Assembly (NCBI GenBank): GCA_029862975.1
Contig: JAOTWP010000018.1
Location: 1-43,633, forward strand
From: Acidobacteriota bacterium
GTDB taxonomy: Bacteria; Acidobacteriota; Thermoanaerobaculia; Multivoradales; JAHEKO01
Length of the DNA stretch: 43,633 nt
Reading direction: 5' to 3'
Positions 17,913 through 27,252 of the stretch are shown piece by piece. Every line of letters starts with the position of its first letter. Position 1 is the stretch's first letter. The position numbers were made by a program, and so were the translations under genes. The notes under the pieces are model-generated. The model made no database searches, was not told the DNA's origin, and saw nothing but the letters and a program-made list of their open reading frames with translations.

Positions 17913-18695
17913 ATGCAAGCACGGCTCGAAGGATCGCGGCTCGCCGCCGTCGTTCTGGCGGTCTTCGTCGCCTACTGGTTCCTCGAAGAGCTGCTCGTCC
18001 TCGTGCCCGGCTATCGGGGGCTCTTCGACCGCTTCGAGTACTACGTCCCGCGGTCGCTGCTGAGCGTCGCCGAGATCGCGCTGGTGCTGCTCGCGGTCTG
18101 CTGGCTGCATCGCCTCGGCCCGCCGTCGGGCCTCCGCGAGCTCGGCCTGCGATCACCAGCCGCCAGGGCCGGCGGCTTCGGCCTGGTGGCGACGGCGCCG
18201 ATGTGGCTGGTGTTCGCGGCGACCCACGACTTCGCCCCGGATCCCGTCCCCGAGCTCCTCTACGGAAGCCTGCTCTCGCCGCTCGCCGAGGAGCTCGTCT
18301 TTCGCGGCTTTCTCTTCGGTCAGCTGTGGCGGCGAGCGGGCTGGGGGCTGTGGCCGGCGCTGGCCGTGAGCTCCCTCGCCTTCGGCTACGGTCACGCGGA
18401 GGACGCCGCGAGGCTCACGGAAGGACTTGGCCTGCTTGCCGTCACCGCCCTCGGCGCCGCGATCTTCGCCTGGCTCTACTCCCGCTGGGGCACGTTGGTG
18501 GCGCCCCTGGCCCTGCACGTGCTGATGAACGCGAGCTGGGGGCTGTGGCAGGTGGGAGACGGCGCGCTCGCCGGCTGGGTGCCCTTCGCGCTACAGCTGA
18601 CGACCGTGACGCTGGCGATCGTCCTCACGCTGATGGCGGCGAAGCGGGGCTGGATGGCCGCGGCGGACGATTCAGCTACGGCGCCCGTTCTCTGA
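17913..18695 (+). CDS. CPBP family intramembrane metalloprotease (Abi-like)
   Basis: LLSPLAEELVFRGFLFGQLWRR (EExxxR), SSLAFGYGHAED, and LHVLMNASWGLW motifs with TM helices. ATG at 17913. Confidence 0.87.
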   Translation: MQARLEGSRLAAVVLAVFVAYWFLEELLVLVPGYRGLFDRFEYYVPRSLLSVAEIALVLLAVCWLHRLGPPSGLRELGLRSPAARAGGFGLVATAPMWLVFAATHDFAPDPVPELLYGSLLSPLAEELVFRGFLFGQLWRRAGWGLWPALAVSSLAFGYGHAEDAARLTEGLGLLAVTALGAAIFAWLYSRWGTLVAPLALHVLMNASWGLWQVGDGALAGWVPFALQLTTVTLAIVLTLMAAKRGWMAAADDSATAPVL

Positions 18696-18736
18696 TCGAG
18701 GAGGCGGCACGCGCCTCGCTAGCCCTTTCAGCCCGG

Positions 18737-19222
18737 TCACCAGTCGTCCATCCGCGCCTTGATCGCCCTGCGCAGGGCCGCGTCGCTCAGCGGCCCCGCG
18801 GCGACCGGCTGCCCGGCGATCGCCACCTGCGGGGCGGGACGGGAGGGATCGGGCGCCTCGTGGCGCCAGAGCGGCTGCAGCTCGTGCTCCGCCAGGGCGG
18901 CGGTGACCACCGCCGCGAGCCGCTCTCGCTCCTCGGCCTCGTCGGCCCCCAACACCACCTCGATCTCCGAGTAGAGGTGGCGGATGTCCTCGCCGCGGTG
19001 CCGCAGGTACTCGCGCCACAGGGCCTTGCGGTAGTCCTCCTCCGACACGGGCGGCACGTAGTTGGCGCGCCCGATGGCGGCGAGCAGCAGCGCGACGATC
19101 TCCTCGCGCCCTTCGCGACCCGAGGCCGCCGCCTGCTCGCAGGCCGCCTCGAGGCCCACGATTCCCACCCGATCGAGCCCGATCAGGATCTTCGACACCC
19201 CTTTCGGCCCGCAGCTCACCAT
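18737..19222 (-). CDS. Conserved hypothetical protein (possibly thioredoxin-fold related)
   Basis: 161 aa ORF with family-like block NYVPPVSEEDYRKALWREYLRHRGEDIRHLYSEIEVVLG. Confidence 0.65.
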   Translation of the reverse strand: MVSCGPKGVSKILIGLDRVGIVGLEAACEQAAASGREGREEIVALLLAAIGRANYVPPVSEEDYRKALWREYLRHRGEDIRHLYSEIEVVLGADEAEERERLAAVVTAALAEHELQPLWRHEAPDPSRPAPQVAIAGQPVAAGPLSDAALRRAIKARMDDW

Positions 19223-19234
19223 GCTTCGCTCAGG

Positions 19235-19333
19235 CTAGGCGGCTGCGTAGAGCACGAGGCGCGGGATGTCGCGGCGGGCCAGGCGCAGCGTCCTCTCCAT
19301 CTCTTCGTCCAGGGTGAAGGTCGCGCGTTTCAT
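19235..19333 (-). other. Short ORF resembling a ribbon-helix-helix (CopG-like) antitoxin N-terminus
   Basis: ATG...TAG encodes MKRATFTLDEEMERTLRLARRDIPRLVLYAAA (32 aa). Confidence 0.3.
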
Positions 19334-19539
19334 GTTCACACTCCGTTCATACTACCGTCCGAGCGTTCCCTGGCGCCGAGAGGCCCGACGTCCGCGCCTC
19401 CCCTCCGCAGCTGGATCTGGCAGGGAACCGGCCGTTCATCATGCGGTCATCTGCTCGCTGCTACCTTGCGTCCAACAGTGCTTCGCGGCCGCTCGCGAGC
19501 AGCCGCTATTCGACGGTCGTCTTCCAGAAGGGGGCAGCG

Positions 19540-20757
19540 ATGCATCTCGAGTCAGGATCCCGCGTCTCGATGGCCCTCGGCGTCCTGTGGGTCGCCGTCT
19601 CGTGGACGCCGCTGGCCGCCGCGCCGGCGGACGGGCCCTGGACCCTCGTCGACAGCCCCAACCCCGGTCCGGCCCAGAACCGCCTGATCGACGTGACCCG
19701 CCTGGGCTCGAACGGAGTTCTCGCGCTGGGACGGGAGTACGCCGAGTACTTCGGCCTGGAATGGGGCGGCACGGAGTGGCTCGAGATCGCGATGCCCCCC
19801 CAGGAAGACATCGGCATGGGGTACGCGCTGGACAGCCTCGGGAGCACTCCCGGCGGCGACGTGTGGGCGGTCGGCATCGTCGGGATAGACCCCTTCACCG
19901 GCTTGCCGCTGGCGATGCGCTACAACGGCACCGAGTGGGACCGCATCGAAACGGTCCCGCTCGAGCCCGCCGGCCGCAACGGTCACGTGTTCGACGTGTC
20001 CGCCGTCAGCGACGACGACATCTGGGCGGTCGGCAACAGCGACGGGCCGCTGGCCGTGCACTGGGACGGCTCGGAGTGGACCGAGAACTCGCCCCCCGCG
20101 CCCGGCAACCGGATCCACGACACGTTCGCCGTCGCGGCGGTGGCGAGCGACGACGTGTGGGCCGTCGGCCATTTCGAGAACGTGGCGCCCGCCGAGCCCC
20201 TGGGTTTCTACCCCATGATCCTCCACTGGGACGGCACCTCCTGGAGTCACTTTCCCAACCCCGGCCAGGCGCTCGAGCGCCGGACCCTCCTCGACGTCGA
20301 GGCGGTGGCCGCGGACGACGTCTGGGTCAGCGGCTACTGGTGGTACGGCCTCTGCGAGCACCCGTCGGGAGCGAGCTACTGCGACCCGTTCTTCATGCAC
20401 TGGGACGGCTCGGAGTGGTCGGTCGTCCCCAGTCCGGCCGACACGGAGCGCGCCTACGTGAGCGAGCTCACGGCCTTCGCCAGCGACGACATCTGGGCCA
20501 GCACCGGGGCCGAGTACATGCACTGGGACGGCACGGAGTGGAGCGTGGTCGCGGCGCCCGACGTCCCCGGCGCCGAGACCGTCCGCCACGGCAGCGGCAT
20601 GGTCGCCGTGGGGCCGGACGTCGCCTGGTCCGTGGGCCGCTGGGAGCCCGCCGACGGCGGCTGGACCCGCACGCTCAGCGAGCGCTACCGCGCGAGCCTC
20701 TTCGCCGACGGCTTCGAGTCCGGCGACACCAGCGCCTGGTCGGCCGTCGTGCCCTGA
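19540..20757 (+). CDS. Secreted repeat protein with C-terminal FADGFESGDTSAWSAVVP tag
   Basis: ATG at 19540, signal peptide ALGVLWVAVSWTPLAAAPA, repeated DDVWAVG...HWDGSEWxxxPxP units, C-terminal tag. Confidence 0.85.
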   Translation: MHLESGSRVSMALGVLWVAVSWTPLAAAPADGPWTLVDSPNPGPAQNRLIDVTRLGSNGVLALGREYAEYFGLEWGGTEWLEIAMPPQEDIGMGYALDSLGSTPGGDVWAVGIVGIDPFTGLPLAMRYNGTEWDRIETVPLEPAGRNGHVFDVSAVSDDDIWAVGNSDGPLAVHWDGSEWTENSPPAPGNRIHDTFAVAAVASDDVWAVGHFENVAPAEPLGFYPMILHWDGTSWSHFPNPGQALERRTLLDVEAVAADDVWVSGYWWYGLCEHPSGASYCDPFFMHWDGSEWSVVPSPADTERAYVSELTAFASDDIWASTGAEYMHWDGTEWSVVAAPDVPGAETVRHGSGMVAVGPDVAWSVGRWEPADGGWTRTLSERYRASLFADGFESGDTSAWSAVVP

Positions 20758-21029
20758 GCGGCGACCGCCTCCCGGCGGGGGTCGCGGTTACGGGGGTCCG
20801 GGAGGGGCGCGGGGTCGACGCTGCCTGCGCCCCGCCCGACCGGGTGGTGACCCGGCCACGCTCGGGGACGTAGCCTCGAGGCTACCCGGTGGAAACCCGA
20901 GACCGCGGATCGGGCTCGACGGCGTGGTCGACCCTGCTCGCGGTCCGATCGAACGTCAGCCCGCGCGGTCCGGTCGAAGCCGACGACGCTGGGTTCCGGC
21001 GTACGGGCGGCGATCTGAAAGGAGCCGCG

Positions 21030-21614
21030 ATGCAGAAGCACGTAAAGCTCAAGGACCAGAGCGAGGTCCTCATCCGTGAGATGACGCGGGACGATCTCGC
21101 GGCATCCCTCGCCTTCTTCGAGTCACTCTCCGAGGAAGACCGCACCTACCTGCGGAGGGACGTCACGAAACGGGAAGTCGTGGAGCGGAGGATCCGCGAG
21201 GTCGAGGCCGGCACCGCGATCCGGCTGGTCGCCGTGGCCGACGGGCAGATCGTGGCCGACGGCTCCCTGGAGATCTCGAGCGAGGAATGGAAGGCGCACG
21301 TCGGCGAGCTGCGGCTGATCATCGCGCGCCCCTACCGCCGCAAGGGACTCGGCATCAGGCTGGCCGGCGAGCTGTTCCTGCTGGCGTCCAGCGCGCGGGT
21401 AGAGGAGATCGTCGTCAGGATGATGAGGCCCCAGAAGGCGGCCCGCTCTATCTTCCGCAAGCTCGGATTCCGGCAGGAGACGGTCCTGCCGGACTACGTC
21501 AAGGACCTGAGCGGGACGAGGCAGGACATGATCCTGATGCGCTGCGACCTGGAAGCCCTGTGGAGCGAGATGGAGGACTTCATCGCCACGGGTGACTGGC
21601 AGCGAACCCAGTAA
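21030..21614 (+). CDS. GNAT family N-acetyltransferase
   Basis: LIREMTRDDLAASLAFFESLSEEDRTYLRRDV..ELRLIIARPYRRKGLGIRLAGELFLLA..KAARSIFRKLGFRQE. RBS AAAGGAG before ATG 21030. Confidence 0.88.
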   Translation: MQKHVKLKDQSEVLIREMTRDDLAASLAFFESLSEEDRTYLRRDVTKREVVERRIREVEAGTAIRLVAVADGQIVADGSLEISSEEWKAHVGELRLIIARPYRRKGLGIRLAGELFLLASSARVEEIVVRMMRPQKAARSIFRKLGFRQETVLPDYVKDLSGTRQDMILMRCDLEALWSEMEDFIATGDWQRTQ

Positions 21615-21829
21615 TCGCCCTCTCGGCACTCGCTCCCGACACGGCCGACCGCACCACCGCCGCGGGGATGCTCGCGATCTCGTCCTTGCGCTCCAGCACG
21701 GCGACCGGGCTGCTCGCGACCAGCGCTGGGCTCGGCTGCAGCCGCTGCCCGGTCCAGCGAACCGTAACCCCACTGTCATCTCCGGGGCGCTACGCTCTCG
21801 ACCTGGTTGCAAGCCCGAGGAGATCCGTC

Positions 21830-22366
21830 ATGCGTCGCATCGTTCCGTCCCTGGCTCTCGCCGTCGCCCTGCTCTACTTGCCGGGAATCCCCGCCGCGGC
21901 CAGCCCGCACGTGTTCGCCGGGATCGACTTCGCGGTCGCGGACGTCGGCTTCTCGCTCGGCTTCGCCGACCTCGGCCACCGCCGGGGCCGTGGCCGCGGC
22001 CACGACGATCACGATGGCGGCTACTACTATCGAACGCGCGTGCCCCTGACCTCCCGCGAGCACCGGTGCAGCGACGCCTGCTACCTGCGGGACGACGTCT
22101 ACTACCACCATCCCGAGTGCCCGGTCGTCCTGCAGCACTTCGACCGCTACGGCTTCGACCCCTACCCGGTCTGGACGGCGCTGCCCGACGACGGCCTCTT
22201 CTACTACCCCTACGCTCACGGCCCGGAGTTCCACGACGATCACCACGGGCGGCGCCACGGCGGCGGCCACGGCGGCCGCCGCGGCCGGCGCCACGACGAC
22301 GGCGACTCGGACTCCGACTCCGACTCCCACCGGCGACGCGGCGGGCGCGGCTGGCACGACGACTAG
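21830..22366 (+). CDS. Secreted His/Asp/Tyr-rich low-complexity protein
   Basis: Signal peptide MRRIVPSLALAVALLYLPGIPAAAS; C-terminus HDDHHGRRHGGGHGGRRGRRHDDGDSDSDSDSH. ATG at 21830. Confidence 0.7.
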   Translation: MRRIVPSLALAVALLYLPGIPAAASPHVFAGIDFAVADVGFSLGFADLGHRRGRGRGHDDHDGGYYYRTRVPLTSREHRCSDACYLRDDVYYHHPECPVVLQHFDRYGFDPYPVWTALPDDGLFYYPYAHGPEFHDDHHGRRHGGGHGGRRGRRHDDGDSDSDSDSHRRRGGRGWHDD

Positions 22367-22390
22367 CAGCGCGGGGCTAGCAGCGCGGGG
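22363..22390 (+). repeat. Perfect 14-bp tandem duplication ctagcagcgcgggg spanning the stop of the His-rich gene
   Basis: Two adjacent identical copies, 22363-22376 and 22377-22390. Confidence 0.85.
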
Positions 22391-22439
22391 GCTCGCCGCA
22401 GCACGGGGGTACCTATCCGCGAGGTAGACGCTGTCCGGA

Positions 22440-23078
22440 TCAAGGCTCTTGGGTCGCGGACGACAGCGCTCCTCGCGCTTCGACCAGGGCTTGCTCCACG
22501 CGCTTGGAACCGGCGCCGGAAGAGGCGGGGCCTCGATCCGCGAGCGCGCTCCAGGCGCTCTCGTCGGTCGCCTCGTGCTGGCGCTCCATGACGATCAGCC
22601 AACGCCCGTCCTTCTTCACCAGCAGCGCCTCGAACGGGATGAAGACCGGCTCCTCCACGCCGTCCGCGTCGGTCTCCGCGTACCTGAAGACGCCGCGCTC
22701 GAAGGCCGTCGCCTCGTCGTCCTGGCGGCTGGAGAAGCGGAACGAGACGCTGGCGCTCCTGCCTTCGAGGCGGGCACGCTCCATGCCCTCGCCCCACTCG
22801 ACGAGCTGGCGGGCGATGGCGACCGTGCCCTTGCTGGAGACGAGAACCGCGTCCGCGTGGTAGGTCGCCGCCATTCCCGCGAGGTCCCCCGCCGCGACGG
22901 TGGCCGAGATCACGTTCCAGATCGCCGCGTCGATCTCGTCGCTGCTCGCTGCGCGAGCCACGGCAACCGGCATGGCGAGCAGCGCGAGCGCGAGCGCCGA
23001 AGCGAGGAGCCCCGACCAGGCCGGCTTCCCTGGCCCGGTGGGGCTTCGCGGCGACCTCGATGCCTGCAGTCTCGTCAC
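22440..23078 (-). CDS. SnoaL/NTF2-like (DUF4440 or SgcJ-type) secreted protein
   Basis: Hydrophobic signal SGLLASALALALLAMPVAVARA, then IDAAIWNVISATVAAGDLAGMAATYHADAVLVSSKG..FEALLVKKDGRWLIVMERQHE. Start uncertain (GTG 23078 suggested). Confidence 0.75.
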   Translation of the reverse strand: MTRLQASRSPRSPTGPGKPAWSGLLASALALALLAMPVAVARAASSDEIDAAIWNVISATVAAGDLAGMAATYHADAVLVSSKGTVAIARQLVEWGEGMERARLEGRSASVSFRFSSRQDDEATAFERGVFRYAETDADGVEEPVFIPFEALLVKKDGRWLIVMERQHEATDESAWSALADRGPASSGAGSKRVEQALVEARGALSSATQEP

Positions 23079-23160
23079 CGGTAGGGAGTCTAGCCAATCC
23101 TGACGCCGACGCCACGGGGATCGCCCGGGCGACCGCGCCGCCTGCGTTCCCTCGCTCCGG

Positions 23161-26100
23161 TCAGGGCACGACGGCCGACCAGGCGCTGGTATCGCCGGAC
23201 TCGAACCCGTCGGCGAAGATCCCGCTGGGCGCCTGAGCGCAGTAGGCGGCCCCGGTGCCGGTCTGTCCGCTCTGGTTCCAGGCGCCACCCCAGACGAGCA
23301 TCTGGTCGCCGGTCCACACGCTGGTCTGCGAATGCCGCGGGAACGGGACGGCGGCGCCCGTGCTGGTGGGCGTCCAGCCGTCCGCGGCCGGGTCGTAGCG
23401 GCCGCCGGTGTCGAAGTTGCCGCCGCCGTCGCTACCTCCCCAGACGATCATCTCCGCGCCGCTCCACTCCGTCGAGTGGCGGAAGCGCGCCGCGGGGGCG
23501 CCGAGGCCGGCGAGGGCGCTCCAGCTGTCGGTCGCCGGCGAGTAGCGCGCTCCGTCGCCCAGGGGACCGGAGGCGTTCTCCCCGCCCCAGACGATCATCT
23601 CGTCGCCGGTCCATTCGACGGTGTGGTGGCGCCTCGGGTCCGGGGCCCCGGCGAGGCTCGTCGGCGCCCAGCTGTCGGTCGCCGGGTCGTAGCGGCCCCC
23701 GGTGTCGGTCTCGCCGCCCGCTCCCGTCCAGCCGCCCCAGATGATCATCTCGGAGCCCGTCCAGACCGCGAGGGTCTCGGTCGCCGAGCTCGTGGCGGTG
23801 CGCGCCGAGGGCGCGCCGACCGTGCTGGTCGGGGTCCACGAGTCGGTCGCCGGGTCGTAGCGGCCGCCGGTGTTGAAGTAGGGCGTGCTACAGCCGGCGC
23901 AGCCGCCCCAGACGATCATCTCGGTGCCCGTCCAGACGCCCGACTGGTTCAACCGCGGCTGCGGCGCGCCGGCCGTGCTCATGGGCGTCCAGGAATCGGA
24001 GACCACGTCGTAGCGCTCGCCGGTGTTCGAGGCGCCCACTCCGGCCTCGCTGCCGCCCCAGACGAGCATCTCGGACCCGGTCCAGACCGCCGTCGGCCGA
24101 TCGCGGCCCCGGCCACCGAACGGATTGACCTCGACCCAGTGGTCGGTCGCCGGATCGTAACGGGCGCCGTCGTTCGACGCCCCGGCCCCACCCCAGAGGA
24201 TCATCTCGGCGCCCGTCCACACGGCGCTGTGGTTGATCCGCGCCACGGGTCCGGTCTCGAGCGAGGTCGGCACCCAGCTGTCCGTCGCCGGATCGTAGCG
24301 CCCGCCGCTCGACAGCTCGGCCTGACACTCGCCGCCCGTGCAGCCGCCCCAGAGAATCATCTCCTCGCCCGTCCAGATCGCCGTGTGCGCCGCGTGGTAG
24401 GGCGCCCCGACCTCGCTCGTGGCCGTCCAGGCATCGAGCGCCGGGTCGTAGCGGCCGCCGGTCGCGGTCTGGAACGAGCATTCGTCGTGGGTGCAGCCAC
24501 CGTGGAGAATCATCTCCTCGCCGGTCCAGATCGCCGTGTGCCGGTAGCGCGCGAAGGGCTCGTTCGCGCCGCTCGTCGGGGACCAGGTGTCGGCAGCCAG
24601 ATCGTACCGCGCGCCGCCGGCGATGAACTCGAAGCAGCCGTCGGTCCGGCAGCCGCCGAAGACCAGGATCTCGCTGCCGGTGGAGACCGCGCTGTGAAAC
24701 ATGCGGGCCTCGGGCGCGTTCGTCGTGGTCATCGCGGTCCAGCCGTCGGTCACCGGGTCGTAGCGGGCGCCGTCGTTCAGGGCGTTGGCGGGCGGGGGGC
24801 CCTCACCGGCCCAGACGACCATCTCGCTGCCCGTCCAGTTGCTGGTGTGGAACTGCCGCGGGCTCGGCGCACCGACCGTGCTGGTCGCGATCCAGGAATC
24901 GGAGGCAGGGTCGTAGCGCCCGCCGCTGTCGAGGTAGGCGCCGCAAGCCATGGTATCGCCGCAGCCGCCCCAGACGATCATCTCGCTGCCCGTCCACACG
25001 GCGGTGTGCAGACCCCGGGGGCTCGGCGCGCCGGCCGTGCTCGTCGCGGTCCACGCGTCCGTCACGGGGTCGTAACGGGCCCCCGTGTTGACCGCATTCA
25101 CGGTGCCGGTGCCATGGAACCCGCCCCAGACGATCATCTCGCTGCCCGTCCAGACGCCCGCCGAGACCATGTTTCCTTCCGGATGGCCGGTGGTGCTGAC
25201 CGGGTGCCAAACGTCTAGGGCGGGGTCGTAGCGACCGCCCGGCTCGGCCGCGCCGAAGACGTCGCGATTGCCCCAGACCAGCATCTCGGCGCCGGTCCAC
25301 ACCGCGACGTGGCCCACCTTGCCGGCGGGCAGATAGCGCATCGGGCTCCAGCTGTCGTCCGGGCAGGCGCCGGCGATCCGCGGGAGCCGCAGCTCCGGCT
25401 CGTTCCAGCTCGGCTCCGCCGGCAAGGCCCGCCGCGCCTCGGACCACCACTCGTGGAAGGGCACCTTCGGCCAGGCGACCTCGGCGACCCGCAGGCGGCC
25501 CGGCTGGCTCTCGAGCACGGCGACGACGAAGAACCGGTCCGGGTCCTCGCGCAGAGGACTGCGCCCGAGACCGCGTTCGAGACCGCGTTCGAGAAACAGG
25601 CTCGGCGAAGACAGCAGTCGCTCGTCGCCGCCGAGGTCCAGCAGCCGAGCCAGGTGCCGCAGCGCCTGATCCCAGCCCCGCTGGTCGAACCGCCGCTCGT
25701 CCGGCTGCGCGGCGGGCTCCTGCCAGCCCTCGGGGTCCAGGATCCAGACGCTCTCGGAGTAGTCGCCGTTGAGCAGCCGCATCCCCTCGCGACCGCCGCT
25801 GCGGTCGAGCTCCTCCTGCGCCTGCCCGCGCACCGCCTCGTGGAAGCGCCCGTCGAACGCGTACCAGCTCCGAATCAGCCGGTCGGCCAGCAGCGGCCGC
25901 GCGAGGCACTCCGCGATCACCCCGGGATCGTCGCCGAGGGCCGCCCACAGCTCGCGCAGCGTCTCCGGCGCCCGGGTGTTCCGTGCCATGTGCTCGATCT
26001 CGGCGCGCAGCTGGCTCTCCGTCAGCGGCCGGCTCCAGATCTCGGCCAGCGCGTTCGACTTCAGCCACGCGTCCTCGACCCTTGCCGCGAGCACGCCGGC

Positions 26101-26316
26101 CTCCAGAACGGCGGAGAGCGGCGGCTTCGGCCGCGGGTTGTCCGCCGGCCACAGCCGGTGGCGCCATCTGACCTCTTCGAGCGCCCGCTCGCAGGCCACC
26201 CTGTCCTCGAAGCTCAGCGGCGCCGCTTCGGCGGCGGCCATGCCCGGCAGCACCAGCGTCAGCGCCAGCAGCGGCCAGGGGTTCCTCCATCGGTATCGAG
26301 GGCACAGGTCTTCCAT
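23161..26316 (-). CDS. Large secreted Kelch-repeat protein with C-terminal FADGFESGDTSAWSAVVP tag
   Basis: ATG at 26316 with signal peptide WPLLALTLVLPGMAAA; about 14 Kelch-like units (HTAVWTGSEMIVWGG...GGRYDPATDSWTPTSTVGAP); C-terminal tag. Confidence 0.9.
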   Translation of the reverse strand: MEDLCPRYRWRNPWPLLALTLVLPGMAAAEAAPLSFEDRVACERALEEVRWRHRLWPADNPRPKPPLSAVLEAGVLAARVEDAWLKSNALAEIWSRPLTESQLRAEIEHMARNTRAPETLRELWAALGDDPGVIAECLARPLLADRLIRSWYAFDGRFHEAVRGQAQEELDRSGGREGMRLLNGDYSESVWILDPEGWQEPAAQPDERRFDQRGWDQALRHLARLLDLGGDERLLSSPSLFLERGLERGLGRSPLREDPDRFFVVAVLESQPGRLRVAEVAWPKVPFHEWWSEARRALPAEPSWNEPELRLPRIAGACPDDSWSPMRYLPAGKVGHVAVWTGAEMLVWGNRDVFGAAEPGGRYDPALDVWHPVSTTGHPEGNMVSAGVWTGSEMIVWGGFHGTGTVNAVNTGARYDPVTDAWTATSTAGAPSPRGLHTAVWTGSEMIVWGGCGDTMACGAYLDSGGRYDPASDSWIATSTVGAPSPRQFHTSNWTGSEMVVWAGEGPPPANALNDGARYDPVTDGWTAMTTTNAPEARMFHSAVSTGSEILVFGGCRTDGCFEFIAGGARYDLAADTWSPTSGANEPFARYRHTAIWTGEEMILHGGCTHDECSFQTATGGRYDPALDAWTATSEVGAPYHAAHTAIWTGEEMILWGGCTGGECQAELSSGGRYDPATDSWVPTSLETGPVARINHSAVWTGAEMILWGGAGASNDGARYDPATDHWVEVNPFGGRGRDRPTAVWTGSEMLVWGGSEAGVGASNTGERYDVVSDSWTPMSTAGAPQPRLNQSGVWTGTEMIVWGGCAGCSTPYFNTGGRYDPATDSWTPTSTVGAPSARTATSSATETLAVWTGSEMIIWGGWTGAGGETDTGGRYDPATDSWAPTSLAGAPDPRRHHTVEWTGDEMIVWGGENASGPLGDGARYSPATDSWSALAGLGAPAARFRHSTEWSGAEMIVWGGSDGGGNFDTGGRYDPAADGWTPTSTGAAVPFPRHSQTSVWTGDQMLVWGGAWNQSGQTGTGAAYCAQAPSGIFADGFESGDTSAWSAVVP

Positions 26317-26459
26317 GGTGCTGTCTCTCCCTCGGAGGCCTTCGCCATCTGCGGGCGCCTCCCAGTCGAGCCGATCGTGCCCGGCCCGCGATGACACGGC
26401 GATGACAGGGTCGCCCCGCGCGCCGCCGCGCTCGAGGTCGAGGTCGAGGCGAGACGGTC

Positions 26460-27212
26460 CTACGGAAGTCTGAAGGTGAGGGTCAGGTTGTGGTAGACCG
26501 CGACCGGCTTGCCGTCGAGCGTCGCCGGCTCGAACTTCCACTGCTTGACGGCGTCGACGGCCGCCCGGTCGAGCTCCATGGGCAGGGGCTTGAGGACCTT
26601 CACGGCGGTGACGTTGCCGGCCGTGTCGATGGTGGCCTCGACGATCACGACACCCTGGATGCGGGCGCGCCGGGCGCCCCGCGTGTACTCCGGCCTGGGG
26701 CCGGACACGAGCACCGGGCGGGTCACGTCGCCTCCCACCCGGATCGGGCCCGCGAATCGGGGGGCTTCGACCGGCGGCGCGCTCGCCGGCGAGGGCGGCG
26801 AGGGCGGCTGCCCCAGGGCCGCTCGGACCTCTGCCAGCAGCGCCTGCCTGCGCGCCGCCTCGTACCCCGGCGCCGACGCGGCCAGGTGGACCAGCATCGT
26901 CTGGGCGGCCGCGGGGTCTCCGCCGTTCCTGAACGCGACGGCGATTCTGAGTCGACTACCGGCGACCGGCTCGCTCGACTCCGCGTAGCCCCCCGCGAGG
27001 AGGTGCCCGACCAGGTGACCGTACGCCGTCACGGCCTCGCTCCACCGCTCCTCGGCGAACGCCCTCTCGGCGTCCCGCTCGAGGCTCTTGGCCACCGCGG
27101 CGAACGAGGGGCTCTCTTCGGCCGTAGCCGCGACGGCTTGTCGAGCGCCCACGGCCGAGGTCGCAAGACCCAGCAGCAAGGCGAGCAGAATCGGCGATGG
27201 GCTCCTGATCAT
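26460..27212 (-). CDS. TonB C-terminal domain (energy transducer TonB family) protein
   Basis: Signal peptide MIRSPSPILLALLLGLATSAVG; C-terminal PEYTRGARRARIQGVVIVEATIDTAGNVTAVKVLKPLPMELDRAAVDAVKQWKFEPATLDGKPV. Confidence 0.87.
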   Translation of the reverse strand: MIRSPSPILLALLLGLATSAVGARQAVAATAEESPSFAAVAKSLERDAERAFAEERWSEAVTAYGHLVGHLLAGGYAESSEPVAGSRLRIAVAFRNGGDPAAAQTMLVHLAASAPGYEAARRQALLAEVRAALGQPPSPPSPASAPPVEAPRFAGPIRVGGDVTRPVLVSGPRPEYTRGARRARIQGVVIVEATIDTAGNVTAVKVLKPLPMELDRAAVDAVKQWKFEPATLDGKPVAVYHNLTLTFRLP

Positions 27213-27252
27213 CGGCGGCGCTTCCCACTGGCCGGAGAACGGCCGAGCCTCC

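Noticed and set aside
20760-20785. Inverted repeat GCGACC...GGTCGC after a tagged gene, possible terminator
   Set aside because: No following T-tract and GC-rich background makes chance hairpins common.
25567-25590. 12-bp tandem duplication gagaccgcgttc within the Kelch gene
   Set aside because: Only two copies in frame (LERGLERG); not enough to argue for a functional repeat.
23161-26316. Periodic repeats suggestive of a CRISPR or minisatellite array
   Set aside because: The periodicity is imperfect at DNA level and in frame with Kelch repeats, so it is protein-coding.
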